Source: Paenibacillus methanolicus (GTDB taxonomy: Bacteria; Bacillota; Bacilli; Paenibacillales; Paenibacillaceae). From it: a stretch of 64,000 nucleotides of DNA. How positions within the stretch are numbered: the stretch's first letter is position 1; each line of letters opens with the position of its first letter. The notes beneath the pieces were generated by a model. That model saw nothing but the letters and a program-made list of their open reading frames with translations, was not told where the DNA came from and made no database searches. The position numbers were made by a program, and so were the translations under genes. The stretch lies in contig NZ_VNHS01000004.1 in assembly GCF_008124765.1 (NCBI RefSeq), positions 62,001 to 126,000 on the forward strand, read 5' to 3'. This document shows positions 25,880-34,379 of this stretch, one piece after another.

Positions 25880-26356
25880 ATGTCGAAAGAAGAAGTGGTC
25901 TTAACGCGCGAGGGTCTGGCGAAGCTGGAGGCGGAGCTGGAGGAGCTGAAGGTGGTCGGACGCCGGGAGCTCGCCGCCCGGATCAAACTGGCGATCAGCT
26001 ACGGCGACCTGAAGGAGAACAGCGAGTACCATTCGGCCAAGGACGATCAGGCGCATATGGAGACACGCATTCAAATTTTGGAGAAAATGATCACGAAGGC
26101 GCGCATCGTCGATGCCGGCAGCTTGAGCGCGTCCACGGTGCAGATCGGCTCCACCGTCGTCTTGCACGATAAGGAATTCGACGAGAAGGTCGAGTATCAA
26201 ATCGTCGGTCCGGCCGAAGCGGACGTGCTCGAGAACCGGATCTCGTACGAGAGTCCGCTCGGCAAGGAGCTGCTTGGCAAAGCGGTGGGCGCCGTCGTGA
26301 GCGTGACCGCGCCGATGGGCATCATCCAATACGAAGTGCTGGAGATTCGGATTTAG
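25880..26356 (+). CDS. greA: Transcription elongation factor GreA
   Basis: The 158-residue protein has the GreA layout: an N-terminal coiled-coil (VVLTREGLAKLEAELEELK through the tip ISYGDLKENSEYHSAKDDQ, which holds the two acidic residues inserted in the polymerase channel) and a C-terminal FKBP-like domain ending LGKELLGKAVGAVVSVTAP. It stimulates cleavage of backtracked RNA by RNA polymerase. AAAGGA lies upstream of the ATG. It is a single gene with a strong terminator. Confidence 0.96.
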   Translation: MSKEEVVLTREGLAKLEAELEELKVVGRRELAARIKLAISYGDLKENSEYHSAKDDQAHMETRIQILEKMITKARIVDAGSLSASTVQIGSTVVLHDKEFDEKVEYQIVGPAEADVLENRISYESPLGKELLGKAVGAVVSVTAPMGIIQYEVLEIRI

Positions 26357-26374
26357 CGCAATGCCGATACATGT

Positions 26375-26413
26375 AAAAAGAGGACGCCGCGTGCTGCGGC
26401 AGTCCTCTTTTTT
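26375..26413. terminator. Bidirectional terminator between greA and the LPMO gene
   Basis: AAAAAGAGGAC pairs with GTCCTCTTTTTT, extended by CCGC/GCGG, with A and T tracts on the two sides. The two genes converge here. Confidence 0.93.
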
Positions 26414-26456
26414 GGCGTGCGCGCGGCGCGACATCCCTTGCGATTCGAGACCTATC

Positions 26457-27803
26457 TTAAGGGATAACCTTCCACACCGTCGCGCCGGACGAGCCCGGCA
26501 CTTCGCCTTGCGTCCACCACTTGGCTTCGTAGTTGACGCCGTTATGCGTCACCTTGCTGCCGCCGACATAGGCGGTGGACGAGTTCCAGGCCGGATACGT
26601 CGTCGGCGGAGCCGGCGTCGTCACGCTCAGGCCGTTGCTGGCCGCGGAGACGTTGCCTGCCGCGTCGACGGCTTTGACCGTGAACGCGTAGGTCGTGCTG
26701 CCGGTCAAGCCGGTGACCGTGTAGCTGGTCGTCGTGCCGGATACGGTGGCGACGAGCGTCGCGCCCCGGTAAATTTGGTAGCCGGTGACGCCGACGTTGT
26801 CCGTCGACGCGCCCCACATGAGCGGCACGCTCGTCGCGGTCGTCGTACCCATGACATGAAGGGCGCTAGGCGCGGTCGGCGCGGCCGTATCCGGGCCGGA
26901 GACGACCGGCGTCGTGAACGTCGCCGTATTGCTGGCGGCGGACAAGTTGCCGGCGGCATCGACGGCCTTGACCGTGATCGCGTAGCTCGTATTGGCCGAG
27001 AGGCCCGTTAGCGTCGCGCTCGTAGCCCCGCTCGTCGTCGCGATCTGGGTCGCGCCGTTATAGAGACGGTAGCCGGTCACGCCGACATTGTCGGTCGACG
27101 CCGTCCAGGAGATCGTCGCGCTCGTCGCGCCGATATTCGACGCGCTCGCGCCGGTAGGCGCGCTAGGGGCGGAGGTATCGTTGTTGCCGCCGAAGTTCAC
27201 GTCGATGACTTGGTAGAAGGCGTTCTGCGTGTCGGCGATTTCCCACACGGCCAGAATGACCTGGTAGCCGGTGCGGACCGGAATGTTGCACGTGTCGGAG
27301 TAGGAGTTGCCCGGCTCGGTGCCGTTGTACGCGACGCTGCAGAACGGCGTCAGGTTGAACTGCGCGCGCGTCAACGGCGAGTTCGGGTCCCAATCCTGCT
27401 TGGTGATATAGTACTTCCAGCTCGACGTGGCGTGCGGCACCTTGATGTTCCAATGGAACGTCGTCGGGCCCGCGCTGACGTTGACCTTCGACCAGCGCGT
27501 GGCGGTTTGCTGATCGAGCGGGGCGAAGAGACCGTTGGCGCTGGCGATTTTGCCATCGGCCGGACCGGCGGCCGGGAACCCCTTGTAGGCTTCGAGACTG
27601 TACGGCTCGTAAATAATCATTCCGCAGTTCTTGTTGACGCCGCTGGCGCATAGCGCCGCCCGGCTGGACGGGTTGTCGACATACCCGTGGGCGGAAGCCT
27701 TGCCTCCGAATAGGAGCAGCACGGCGGCTGCCATGGCGAGCATCATGCCTGCGGTAAGCAGCAGGCGACGGGATGACGCGGCATTCAATCGAAGCGTAGA
27801 CAT
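26457..27803 (-). CDS. Secreted AA10 lytic polysaccharide monooxygenase with 2 FnIII and CBM5/12
   Basis: The 448-residue protein has a signal peptide (residues 1-38, ending GKASA) so that the mature protein begins with His39, the first ligand of the copper histidine brace; H124 in KVPHATSSWKYY is the second. An AA10 domain spans ~39-205, followed by two fibronectin III repeats (each starting SAPTGASAS- or TAPSALHVM-like) and a C-terminal CBM5/12 (YPAWNSSTAYVGGSKV, AKWWTQGEVPG). It likely oxidises chitin outside the cell. The start at 27803 has AAAGGAGGA 7 nt upstream. A cre-like site lies about 210 bp upstream. Confidence 0.95.
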   Translation of the reverse strand: MSTLRLNAASSRRLLLTAGMMLAMAAAVLLLFGGKASAHGYVDNPSSRAALCASGVNKNCGMIIYEPYSLEAYKGFPAAGPADGKIASANGLFAPLDQQTATRWSKVNVSAGPTTFHWNIKVPHATSSWKYYITKQDWDPNSPLTRAQFNLTPFCSVAYNGTEPGNSYSDTCNIPVRTGYQVILAVWEIADTQNAFYQVIDVNFGGNNDTSAPSAPTGASASNIGATSATISWTASTDNVGVTGYRLYNGATQIATTSGATSATLTGLSANTSYAITVKAVDAAGNLSAASNTATFTTPVVSGPDTAAPTAPSALHVMGTTTATSVPLMWGASTDNVGVTGYQIYRGATLVATVSGTTTSYTVTGLTGSTTYAFTVKAVDAAGNVSAASNGLSVTTPAPPTTYPAWNSSTAYVGGSKVTHNGVNYEAKWWTQGEVPGSSGATVWKVIP

Positions 27804-28011
27804 GAATAATTCCTCCTTTGTCCTGTGAACGTTCGGCTTGCATGATGCATGCGTTGAGCCGTGATGGGCGAACGGCTTGTGCGGGTCATGCCCGGATGCC
27901 CGGATGGCCGTTCGATTACCCTTGCAGGCGATCATCTCCTTTCCCGATAAGGCTTGTATATAAACTCGCGAGGAGCTTATACCAAGGGGGCCGCGACAAG
28001 TCGGGCATTAA

Positions 28012-28025
28012 GGTAAGCGGTTACA
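28012..28025 (-). promoter_or_regulatory. Candidate cre (CcpA) site upstream of the LPMO gene
   Basis: GGTAAGCGGTTACA matches the cre consensus TGWAANCGNTNWCA at all but the first base. It lies about 210 bp upstream of the LPMO start, where CcpA repression by preferred sugars would be expected. It is a single sequence match with no further support. Confidence 0.4.
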
Positions 28026-28449
28026 TTTTGAGGAAAAGCACATGGACGCAAGACGGGCGAACGGCGGCGATTAGGAGATGGAATAGAGAAGGAAAGGCTC
28101 TGGATCCAATCCACACTATACATTTTATGTAAATTACAGGCAATAGTCCGCTGGCTGCTGTTTTGTAGTCCCTTGTCCAATGCCGGGGCAAGCGAGCGCA
28201 TGCCGTTCGTCTGCTCCCGCCGCGAATGGTGTAAGTTGTCGTCATCCGTCGTCTAACGACGAAAGCGGTTGCGGCTATGGTCCTGGGGTTTACGTCCAGC
28301 TTGCCGGAATCGGAATACGCCCATTCGATTGCGCAGCGGCAAGAGGAAGCGCTTGGTGACCAAGTGCAGCGGCCTCGCGACAAGGCGAGGAGCGTTCGCG
28401 TTCGAGCGGGAGAGGCGCGTGCATGTCATGCAATCCTTTTGCAACGAGC
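28026..28449. other. Intergenic region without recognisable gene
   Basis: Between the LPMO promoter region and the thrC terminator. No ORF with plausible start and codon use, and no tRNA or known RNA motif, was recognised. Confidence 0.5.
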
Positions 28450-28491
28450 AAAAAAGCCCCGGACGCCGCGCTTAACGGACGTCCAGGGCTT
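28450..28491 (-). terminator. Terminator of thrC
   Basis: On the minus strand AAGCCCTGGACG pairs with CGTCCGGGGCTT (one mismatch) and is followed by a run of T. Confidence 0.9.
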
Positions 28492-28550
28492 GCCGTGCGG
28501 GCCGGCTGCGTCGATGGCAGCCGGTGATGGCATGTTAAGAGACTTACGGT

Positions 28551-29939
28551 TTAGAAAAATTTCAGCAGCTCGTTCTTCACCGCTTCGTTCGTGCCGTCCA
28601 CGACGGTTTGCGCCTGCGGCTTGTCGAACAACGCTTGAATTTGCTCGGGATACGTCTGCGCGATGCCGCGCAGCTCGATCGCCTCGTTGAACTTGGCCGG
28701 GTGGGCGGTGGACAGCGCCACGGTCACTTCGCCTTCGCCCGCGATCGCATCCGTCGCCGCGACGCCGCAAGCGGTATGCGGATCAAGCAGGTAGCCGTAT
28801 TGGTCGTAGTAGCCGCCGATCGTATCGAGGCACTCGTCGTTGCGCACGCCGTAAGCGGCAAAATCCGTCTGCACTTGCGCGAGCTTCTCGCCCTCGACGA
28901 CGATGCGACCTTCTTGCTTGAACGCGTCCATGTACGAGGCTACGGCCGCCGCGTCCCCGCCGCACAGATAATACAGGTAACGCTCGAAGTTGCTCGCCAC
29001 CTGAATGTCCATCGACGGGCTGTACGTGCCGCGGAATTCGCCCGGCTGGTAGACGCCCTCGCGCACGAAGCGCTCGAGGATGTTGTTCTCGTTCGTCGCC
29101 AGGATGAGCTTGCCGACCGGCAGTCCCATCTGCTTGGCAAGGTACCCGGCGAAGATATCGCCGAAGTTGCCCGTCGGAACGCTGAAGTTGACCGCGCCGG
29201 CCTGTCCTTCGTCCGCAAGGCGGAAATACGCGTAGAAGTAGTACACCGTCTGCGCCAGAATGCGGGCGATGTTGATCGAGTTGATCGCGCGCAGGTGGTA
29301 TTGGTGCTTGAACTCGACGTCGGCGAACAGCTCCTTGATGATGCGCTGGCAATCGTCGAACGTGCCTTCCACCGAGAGGTTGAGCACGTTGTCGTCGGCG
29401 ATCGTCGTCATCTGCAGCTCCTGCACGCGGCTGACTTTGCCATGCGGGTGGAGGATGCAGATGCGGATGCCTTCCTTGCCGCGGACGCCTTCGATTGCCG
29501 AAGCGCCCGTGTCGCCGGAGGTTGCGCCGAGAATATGGATGGTGGCGTTGCGCTGCTTGGCAATGTAGCCGTACAGGTTGCCGAGGAACTGAAGCGCAAT
29601 ATCCTTGAAGGCGAACGTCGGGCCGTGGAACAGCTCGAGCACGTGCAGGCCTTCATGAATGCGGCGCACCGGCGTGACGTGCGCGTCGCGGAAGGTGGCG
29701 TAGCTGGCGTCGACGAGCTGCTTCAGCTCTTCGCGCGGAATTTCGTCGTTCACGAACAGCGTGAACAGCTCGAGCGCAAGCTCCGGATAAGAGAGCTTCT
29801 GCCACGCGAAGAGCGTATCGGCGGACAACTTCGGCAGTTCGGTCGGCACGAGCAGGCCGCCGTCGTCTGCCAAGCCCATGAGAATAGCGTCGATGAAGCC
29901 GGTTGGGGCGACTTCTCCCCTTGTGCTGATGTACTTCAT
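28551..29939 (-). CDS. thrC: Threonine synthase
   Basis: The 462-residue PLP enzyme converts O-phosphohomoserine to threonine. The cofactor lysine is K112 in ELFHGPTFAFKDIALQF, and HILGATSGDTGASAIEG binds phosphate. The length and the N-terminal MKYISTRGE place it in the long ThrC class typical of proteobacteria and yeast rather than the ~350-aa class of B. subtilis, a point of interest in a Firmicute. The ATG at 29939 follows AAGGGGA. No hom or thrB adjoins it. Confidence 0.95.
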   Translation of the reverse strand: MKYISTRGEVAPTGFIDAILMGLADDGGLLVPTELPKLSADTLFAWQKLSYPELALELFTLFVNDEIPREELKQLVDASYATFRDAHVTPVRRIHEGLHVLELFHGPTFAFKDIALQFLGNLYGYIAKQRNATIHILGATSGDTGASAIEGVRGKEGIRICILHPHGKVSRVQELQMTTIADDNVLNLSVEGTFDDCQRIIKELFADVEFKHQYHLRAINSINIARILAQTVYYFYAYFRLADEGQAGAVNFSVPTGNFGDIFAGYLAKQMGLPVGKLILATNENNILERFVREGVYQPGEFRGTYSPSMDIQVASNFERYLYYLCGGDAAAVASYMDAFKQEGRIVVEGEKLAQVQTDFAAYGVRNDECLDTIGGYYDQYGYLLDPHTACGVAATDAIAGEGEVTVALSTAHPAKFNEAIELRGIAQTYPEQIQALFDKPQAQTVVDGTNEAVKNELLKFF

Positions 29940-30122
29940 AGTGGTCCCCTTATGCGAGTGAATTTTCAATCATTTTAACAAAAAAACGGCCCCGTGCCTA
30001 ACCCTCCATAAAATTTTTCTAGCTTTCCCGAAGGTATTTATTGGCATTGGGCGCGATAACGTTTACTGTGGAGGAAAGACGCGGCGCGCCTGGCGCGCCC
30101 AACCCGAAGGAGGGCCTTACCC

Positions 30123-30683
30123 ATGGGCAAGCAATTCGCATCGATGCTCCCGGAGCATGAGGCGTTTATCCGCAAGCAACATCTGTTTTTCGTGGCCTCG
30201 GCGCCGCTCGCGTCGGACGGGCACGTCAACTTGTCGCCGAAGGGGCACGACGCGCTCCGGATTCTAGGACCGAACCGGGTCGCGTACCTCGACATGACCG
30301 GCAGCGGCAACGAGACGAGCGCTCACTTGTTGGAGAACGGGCGAATCACCGTCATGTTCTGCGCGTTCGAAGGCCCGCCGAATATTCTTCGCTTATACGG
30401 GAGAGGGAGCGTGCATCTGCCGGGTACGGCGGAGTGGGACTCGCTTTATCCGCTCTTCCCGCCGCTGGAGGGGGCGCGTCAAGTTGTCGCCGTAGACGTT
30501 GAGCTGGTGCAGACGTCGTGCGGGTTCGCGGTGCCGTTCATGGCTTACGAGCGCGACCGGGACACGCTGCGGCGGTGGAGCGAGCAGAAGGGCGAGCAAG
30601 GCTTGAACGAATATTGGACGCAGAAAAACAAAACGAGTCTCGACGGGTTGCCCACGCCGATGGGATTGCGGATGGAGTCGTAG
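30123..30683 (+). CDS. Pyridoxamine 5'-phosphate oxidase family protein
   Basis: The 186-residue protein has a PPOX split-barrel: FFVASAPLASDGHVNLSPKG, VAYLDMTGSGNETSAHL, RITVMFCAFEGPPNILRLYG, and a C-terminal SCGFAVPFM. This subgroup is annotated as FMN- or F420-binding proteins of unknown substrate; no B6 role is implied. GAAGGAGG lies upstream. The small membrane gene at 30701 starts 17 nt after its stop and may be co-transcribed. Confidence 0.83.
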   Translation: MGKQFASMLPEHEAFIRKQHLFFVASAPLASDGHVNLSPKGHDALRILGPNRVAYLDMTGSGNETSAHLLENGRITVMFCAFEGPPNILRLYGRGSVHLPGTAEWDSLYPLFPPLEGARQVVAVDVELVQTSCGFAVPFMAYERDRDTLRRWSEQKGEQGLNEYWTQKNKTSLDGLPTPMGLRMES

Positions 30684-30700
30684 GAGTGGCTGGTCCGATC

Positions 30701-31057
30701 ATGGCGGCGAAAGGCTTTTTCTTGGGCGTGATCTTCCTATGCGAGCTGGCGGCGCTGGCTGCGTACGGGTACTGGGGATTAAAGTTGCCGGCTCCGTTAC
30801 TCGTCAAAGGCGCGGTCATGCTGGGGCTGCCGATCGCGGTCGCCCTTGTGTGGGGATTGTTCTTGGCTCCGAAGGCCAGCTATCCGGTATCCCCCGTCCT
30901 CGGTCTGTCGATGAAGACGCTCGTATTCGGCTTTGCCGCGATGGCGCTGCATGCGGCGGGCAAATCGCGGCTGGCCGCCGCGTTCGTCGCCTGCGCGGTG
31001 ATCGCGCACGCGGCGGAATACGTGTTGGAGCGCGTCCAGGGAAGCCGCATCGGATAA
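30701..31057 (+). CDS. YrdB/DUF2568-family small membrane protein
   Basis: The 118-residue protein has four membrane segments and begins MAAKGFFLGVIFLCELAALA, close to YrdB-type proteins (RFLLELCALAAVGYWGF-like). The function is unknown. The ATG at 30701 fits the family start; GGAG is 14 nt upstream, which is long, and an in-frame GTG at 30686 is an alternative. It probably shares a transcript with the preceding PPOX gene. Confidence 0.7.
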   Translation: MAAKGFFLGVIFLCELAALAAYGYWGLKLPAPLLVKGAVMLGLPIAVALVWGLFLAPKASYPVSPVLGLSMKTLVFGFAAMALHAAGKSRLAAAFVACAVIAHAAEYVLERVQGSRIG

Positions 31058-31162
31058 GTCGCGTGAGTCATTTTATGCGATTCGGAAATCCAAATAACGA
31101 AGAATAATAGAAAATTATGTTAGACTGCATCATGCTTTCTCGTAAATTCGACACCCTGACTA

Positions 31163-31191
31163 TTGAAACAAGCGCACATAGCGTGTAAGAT
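31163..31191 (+). promoter_or_regulatory. Predicted sigma-A promoter for xpt-pbuX
   Basis: TTGAAA (31163-31168), a 17-bp spacer, and TAAGAT (31186-31191). The expected start lies about 15 nt before the purine aptamer. Confidence 0.6.
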
Positions 31192-31212
31192 ATACAAATA
31201 AAATTTCATACC

Positions 31213-31285
31213 CGCTCGTATAATAATGGGAATATGGCCCATAAGTTTCTACCGGATAACCACTGCAATTGTCCGACTATGAGTG
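31213..31285 (+). ncRNA. Purine (guanine-class) riboswitch aptamer
   Basis: The aptamer has P1 CGCTC/GAGTG, the conserved TATAAT and ATATGG loop 2, P2 ATGGG/CCCAT, AGTTTCTACC, P3, and GACTATG. The specificity base in GACTATG is C (31277), as in guanine/hypoxanthine sensors; adenine sensors carry U. It lies upstream of a terminator and the xpt-pbuX genes, the same arrangement as in B. subtilis, so purine binding should favour termination. Confidence 0.95.
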
Positions 31286-31396
31286 AAAGCGCGGCACGCG
31301 CCAACCGCTATGACGGCAAACTTTCGTTTGCTGCGCGAAGCGGCGCAAGCGGACCGCGGTACGCCGCTATAGTGTACATGCCACAGGAGAACCTGG

Positions 31397-31450
31397 AGGA
31401 CAGCCTTCACTTGAGATACGACTCTCTCAAGGGAAGCTGTCCTTTTTTAT
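31397..31450 (+). terminator. Riboswitch expression-platform terminator
   Basis: AGGACAGC pairs with GCTGTCCT, with ACTTGAGA/TCTCTCAAG pairing inside, ending in six T. It lies about 110 nt after the aptamer and just before xpt. Confidence 0.93.
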
Positions 31451-31478
31451 TTTCAACCAAGGGAGCGATACGGCGCAG

Positions 31479-32072
31479 ATGAAAGAACTTCAAGAACGGA
31501 TACGCCAAGAAGGCCTGATATTGTCGGACACGGTGCTGAAGGTGGATTCCTTCCTCAACCATCAGGTGGACACGAAATTGGCGCTGGCGATCGGCCAAGA
31601 ATTCAAGCGGATTTTCGCGGACAAGACGATCACGAAGGTGCTGACGATCGAAGCGAGCGGCATTCAGTTCGCGATGGCGGCCGGCATCGCGCTGGACGTG
31701 CCGTTCGTGTACGCGAAGAAGAAGAAAGCCGTCACGCTGTCGGAGAGCGTCTACTCGGCGCCGGTCCACTCGTTCACGCGGCAGGAGACGTATCAGGTGA
31801 GCATTTCGCAGAAATACCTCGGCCCGGACGACAAAGTGTTGATCGTGGACGACTTCCTGGCGACGGGCGCGGCGCTCGTCGGCCTCGTCGACATCGTGCG
31901 CGAATCGGGCGCGGAGCTGGCGGGCGTCGGCTGCGTCATCGAGAAGAGCTTCCAGGAAGGCCGGGGGCTGCTGGCGGCGAAGGGCGTCCGCGTGCATTCG
32001 CTCGCGCGGATCGCGTCGATGTCCCCGGGGCATGTCGACTTCATCGAAGACGAGGAGCTGGCGCAAGTCTAG
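31479..32072 (+). CDS. xpt: Xanthine phosphoribosyltransferase
   Basis: The 197-residue protein transfers the ribose phosphate of PRPP to xanthine. The PRPP-binding motif reads VLIVDDFLATGAAL, and the N-terminal ERIRQEGLILSDTVLKVDSFLNHQVD matches Xpt. It is the first gene after the purine riboswitch and precedes the xanthine permease by 78 nt. A GGGAG is present 13 nt upstream of the ATG. Confidence 0.96.
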   Translation: MKELQERIRQEGLILSDTVLKVDSFLNHQVDTKLALAIGQEFKRIFADKTITKVLTIEASGIQFAMAAGIALDVPFVYAKKKKAVTLSESVYSAPVHSFTRQETYQVSISQKYLGPDDKVLIVDDFLATGAALVGLVDIVRESGAELAGVGCVIEKSFQEGRGLLAAKGVRVHSLARIASMSPGHVDFIEDEELAQV

Positions 32073-32150
32073 CGAACCGACCCGAGGCGAATACCGCCTG
32101 CACGCCAATCTCGTCCAATTTTAAATCCAACACCTAAGGGGAAACCATCC

Positions 32151-33452
32151 ATGAGCGCGTTAAGCAAACGAAAAGTAGTCACGCTGGGCATCCAGCATCT
32201 GCTGGCCATGTACGCCGGCGCCATCGCCGTGCCGCTGATCGTCGGCGGGGCGCTGAATCTGAACGAGACGCAGATGGCGTATCTGGTCGCGGCCGACCTG
32301 TTCACCTGCGGCCTGGCCACGATCCTGCAGGTCATGGGCACGCGGTTCTTCGGCAGCGGACTGCCGGTTATTCTCGGCTGTACGTTCACGGCCGTCGGGC
32401 CGATCATTACGATCGCGTCGACCTCGAATTTGGCTACGGCGTACGGAGCAATCATTTTATCCGGATTATTCGTGGTGCTCGCCGCGCCGCTGTATGGCAA
32501 AATGCTCAAGTTCTTCCCGACGATCGTCACCGGCTCGGTCGTCACCATCATCGGCCTCTCGCTCATTCCGGTCGCGATGAACAACGCCGCCGGGGGCCAG
32601 GGCAGCGCCGACTTCGGCGCGCCGCGCAATCTGCTGCTCGCGCTGATCACGTTGGTCGTCATCCTCGTCGTGGGCCGGTTCGCCAAAGGGTTCCTGAAGG
32701 CGATCTCCGTCCTCGTCGGCCTCATCGTCGGCACGATCGTCGGTTATTTCATGGACATGGTGCATTTCGGCGCGGTATCGGACGCCGCGTTCGTGAGCGT
32801 GGCCAAGCCGTTCTACTTCGGCGCGCCGGAGTTCGCGATCACCGCCGTCATCACGATGATCATCGTGAACATCGTCAGCATGGTCGAATCGACGGGCGTC
32901 TACTTCGCGGTCGGCCGGGCGACGGAACAGAAGGTCGAGCAGAAGCAGATCGTGAACGGGCTGCGTTCGGAAGGCCTCGCGATCATGCTAGGCGGGATCT
33001 TCAACGCGTTCCCGTATACGGCGTTCTCGCAGAACGTCGGCCTGATCACCTTGACGAAAGTGAAGACGCGCGACGTGATCTTCGCCGCAGGCGGCTTCAT
33101 GGTCATCCTCGGCCTGCTGCCGAAGCTGGCGGCGCTGACGACCGTCATCCCGAGCGCGGTGCTCGGCGGCGCGATGATCGTCATGTTCGGCTCCGTCGCG
33201 GTATCGGGCATCTCGATTCTGTCCGAGGTCGATCTGCGCAAAGACAACAACCTCCTCATCGTCGCGGCGAGCGTCGCGGTCGGCCTCGGCTCGGCGACGG
33301 TGCCGGCGATGTTCGACCAGCTGCCGGACTTCGCGAAGATGCTGCTGCAGAACGGCATCGTCTCCGGATCGATCACGGCGATCGCCCTCAATCTGCTGTT
33401 GTCGAAGAAAGTCCAGGCGTCCGCGGACGCCGTGCGTTCGCATGCCGCCTAA
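32151..33452 (+). CDS. pbuX: Xanthine permease (NCS2 family)
   Basis: The 433-residue protein has 12-14 membrane segments. It begins LGIQHLLAMYAGAIAVPLIV and carries the nucleobase-cation symporter motif around NAFPYTAFSQNVGLITLTKV. It is expected to import xanthine with protons for salvage by xpt. It lies in the riboswitch-controlled operon, and a terminator follows. Confidence 0.95.
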   Translation: MSALSKRKVVTLGIQHLLAMYAGAIAVPLIVGGALNLNETQMAYLVAADLFTCGLATILQVMGTRFFGSGLPVILGCTFTAVGPIITIASTSNLATAYGAIILSGLFVVLAAPLYGKMLKFFPTIVTGSVVTIIGLSLIPVAMNNAAGGQGSADFGAPRNLLLALITLVVILVVGRFAKGFLKAISVLVGLIVGTIVGYFMDMVHFGAVSDAAFVSVAKPFYFGAPEFAITAVITMIIVNIVSMVESTGVYFAVGRATEQKVEQKQIVNGLRSEGLAIMLGGIFNAFPYTAFSQNVGLITLTKVKTRDVIFAAGGFMVILGLLPKLAALTTVIPSAVLGGAMIVMFGSVAVSGISILSEVDLRKDNNLLIVAASVAVGLGSATVPAMFDQLPDFAKMLLQNGIVSGSITAIALNLLLSKKVQASADAVRSHAA

Positions 33453-33463
33453 CCATTGCATAC

Positions 33464-33499
33464 AAGCGCCTCTTGCCGGAATTCGGCGGGAGGCGTTTT
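33464..33499 (+). terminator. Terminator of xpt-pbuX
   Basis: AAGCGCCTC with GCCG pairs with CGGC and GAGGCGTTTT. Confidence 0.88.
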
Positions 33500-33680
33500 C
33501 TGCGTCTCGGGCTCTAAGACGGGATTCCGTCGCGGGATGAGTACGATAAGGATGGGCGGGACGGCGGGAGGGAAATCTATTCCGGGGTATATAGAGATGG
33601 ATGGGAATGGAAGCAGGTGACCGGCGCTGATGCGCGAAAGCGAATCAGCGCCATACCGCGATCGAAGGGAGGAACGACGT

Positions 33681-34295
33681 ATGACATTCGAACCGCTCCA
33701 TGCCGGCTTCTACGAGCAGCCGACGCTGGAACTGGCGCGGGCGCTGCTCGGCAAGCGGCTGGTGAAAGAGACGCCGGAGGGGACCGCCGCGGGCTGGATC
33801 GTCGAGACGGAGGCGTATATCGGCCCGATGGACCGCGCGGCGCACAGCTATAATAATCGGCGCACGGCCCGCACGGAGGTCATGTTCGGCCCATCGGGCC
33901 ATGCCTATACCTACGTCATGCACACGCATTGTCTGGTTAACGTGGTGAGCGGCGGAGAAGGAAATCCGGAGGCCGTGCTCATTCGGGCGGTCGAGCCGTT
34001 CGAAGGGATCGGGCTTATGATCAGCCGCCGGGGACCGGTGAAGCAGGCAAGCGAGCTGGCGAGCGGGCCGGGCAAGCTGACCAAGGCGCTCGGCATTACG
34101 CCGGCGGATTACGGTCTGCCGCTGACCGCGCCGCCGCTCTATATCGCGGAAGGACGGGAGCCGACCGAGATTTCGGTTGGGCCGCGCATCGGGATTCCCA
34201 ATAGCGGCGAAGCGAAGGACTACCCGTGGCGGTTCTGGGAGGCGGGCAACCCGTGCGTGTCGGGGAGTCGCCGATTGCGGACGGCGCCCGGTTGA
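33681..34295 (+). CDS. DNA-3-methyladenine glycosylase (AAG/Mpg family)
   Basis: The 204-residue protein matches the AAG fold: ELARALLGKRLV, GWIVETEAYIGPMDRAAHSYNNRRT (holding the Tyr and Glu that bind DNA and water) and HAYTYVMHTHCLVNVVS. It removes 3-methyladenine and other alkylated purines, leaving an abasic site. The ATG at 33681 has GGGAGG upstream; the frame upstream is open but unsupported. The C-terminus CVSGSRRLRTAPG may be altered by a frameshift: the +1 frame continues codon-like for about 30 residues. Confidence 0.9.
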   Translation: MTFEPLHAGFYEQPTLELARALLGKRLVKETPEGTAAGWIVETEAYIGPMDRAAHSYNNRRTARTEVMFGPSGHAYTYVMHTHCLVNVVSGGEGNPEAVLIRAVEPFEGIGLMISRRGPVKQASELASGPGKLTKALGITPADYGLPLTAPPLYIAEGREPTEISVGPRIGIPNSGEAKDYPWRFWEAGNPCVSGSRRLRTAPG

Positions 34296-34379
34296 ATTCG
34301 CTCGAGGCCGGCGTTTGGCGCAAGGTTCGTCCGGGTACTAGTTAGGGAAATGTTGAACCTAGCCGGGAGGGAATAACGC

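Noticed and set aside
28608..29978. Plus-strand frame opposite thrC
   Set aside because: Compositional shadow; thrC has full catalytic motifs.
31234..31482. Small ORF inside the riboswitch leader
   Set aside because: It overlaps the aptamer and terminator and has no ribosome binding site.
34296..34379. PerR/Fur box for the catalase
   Set aside because: No convincing 7-1-7 palindrome is present in the 84-bp gap.
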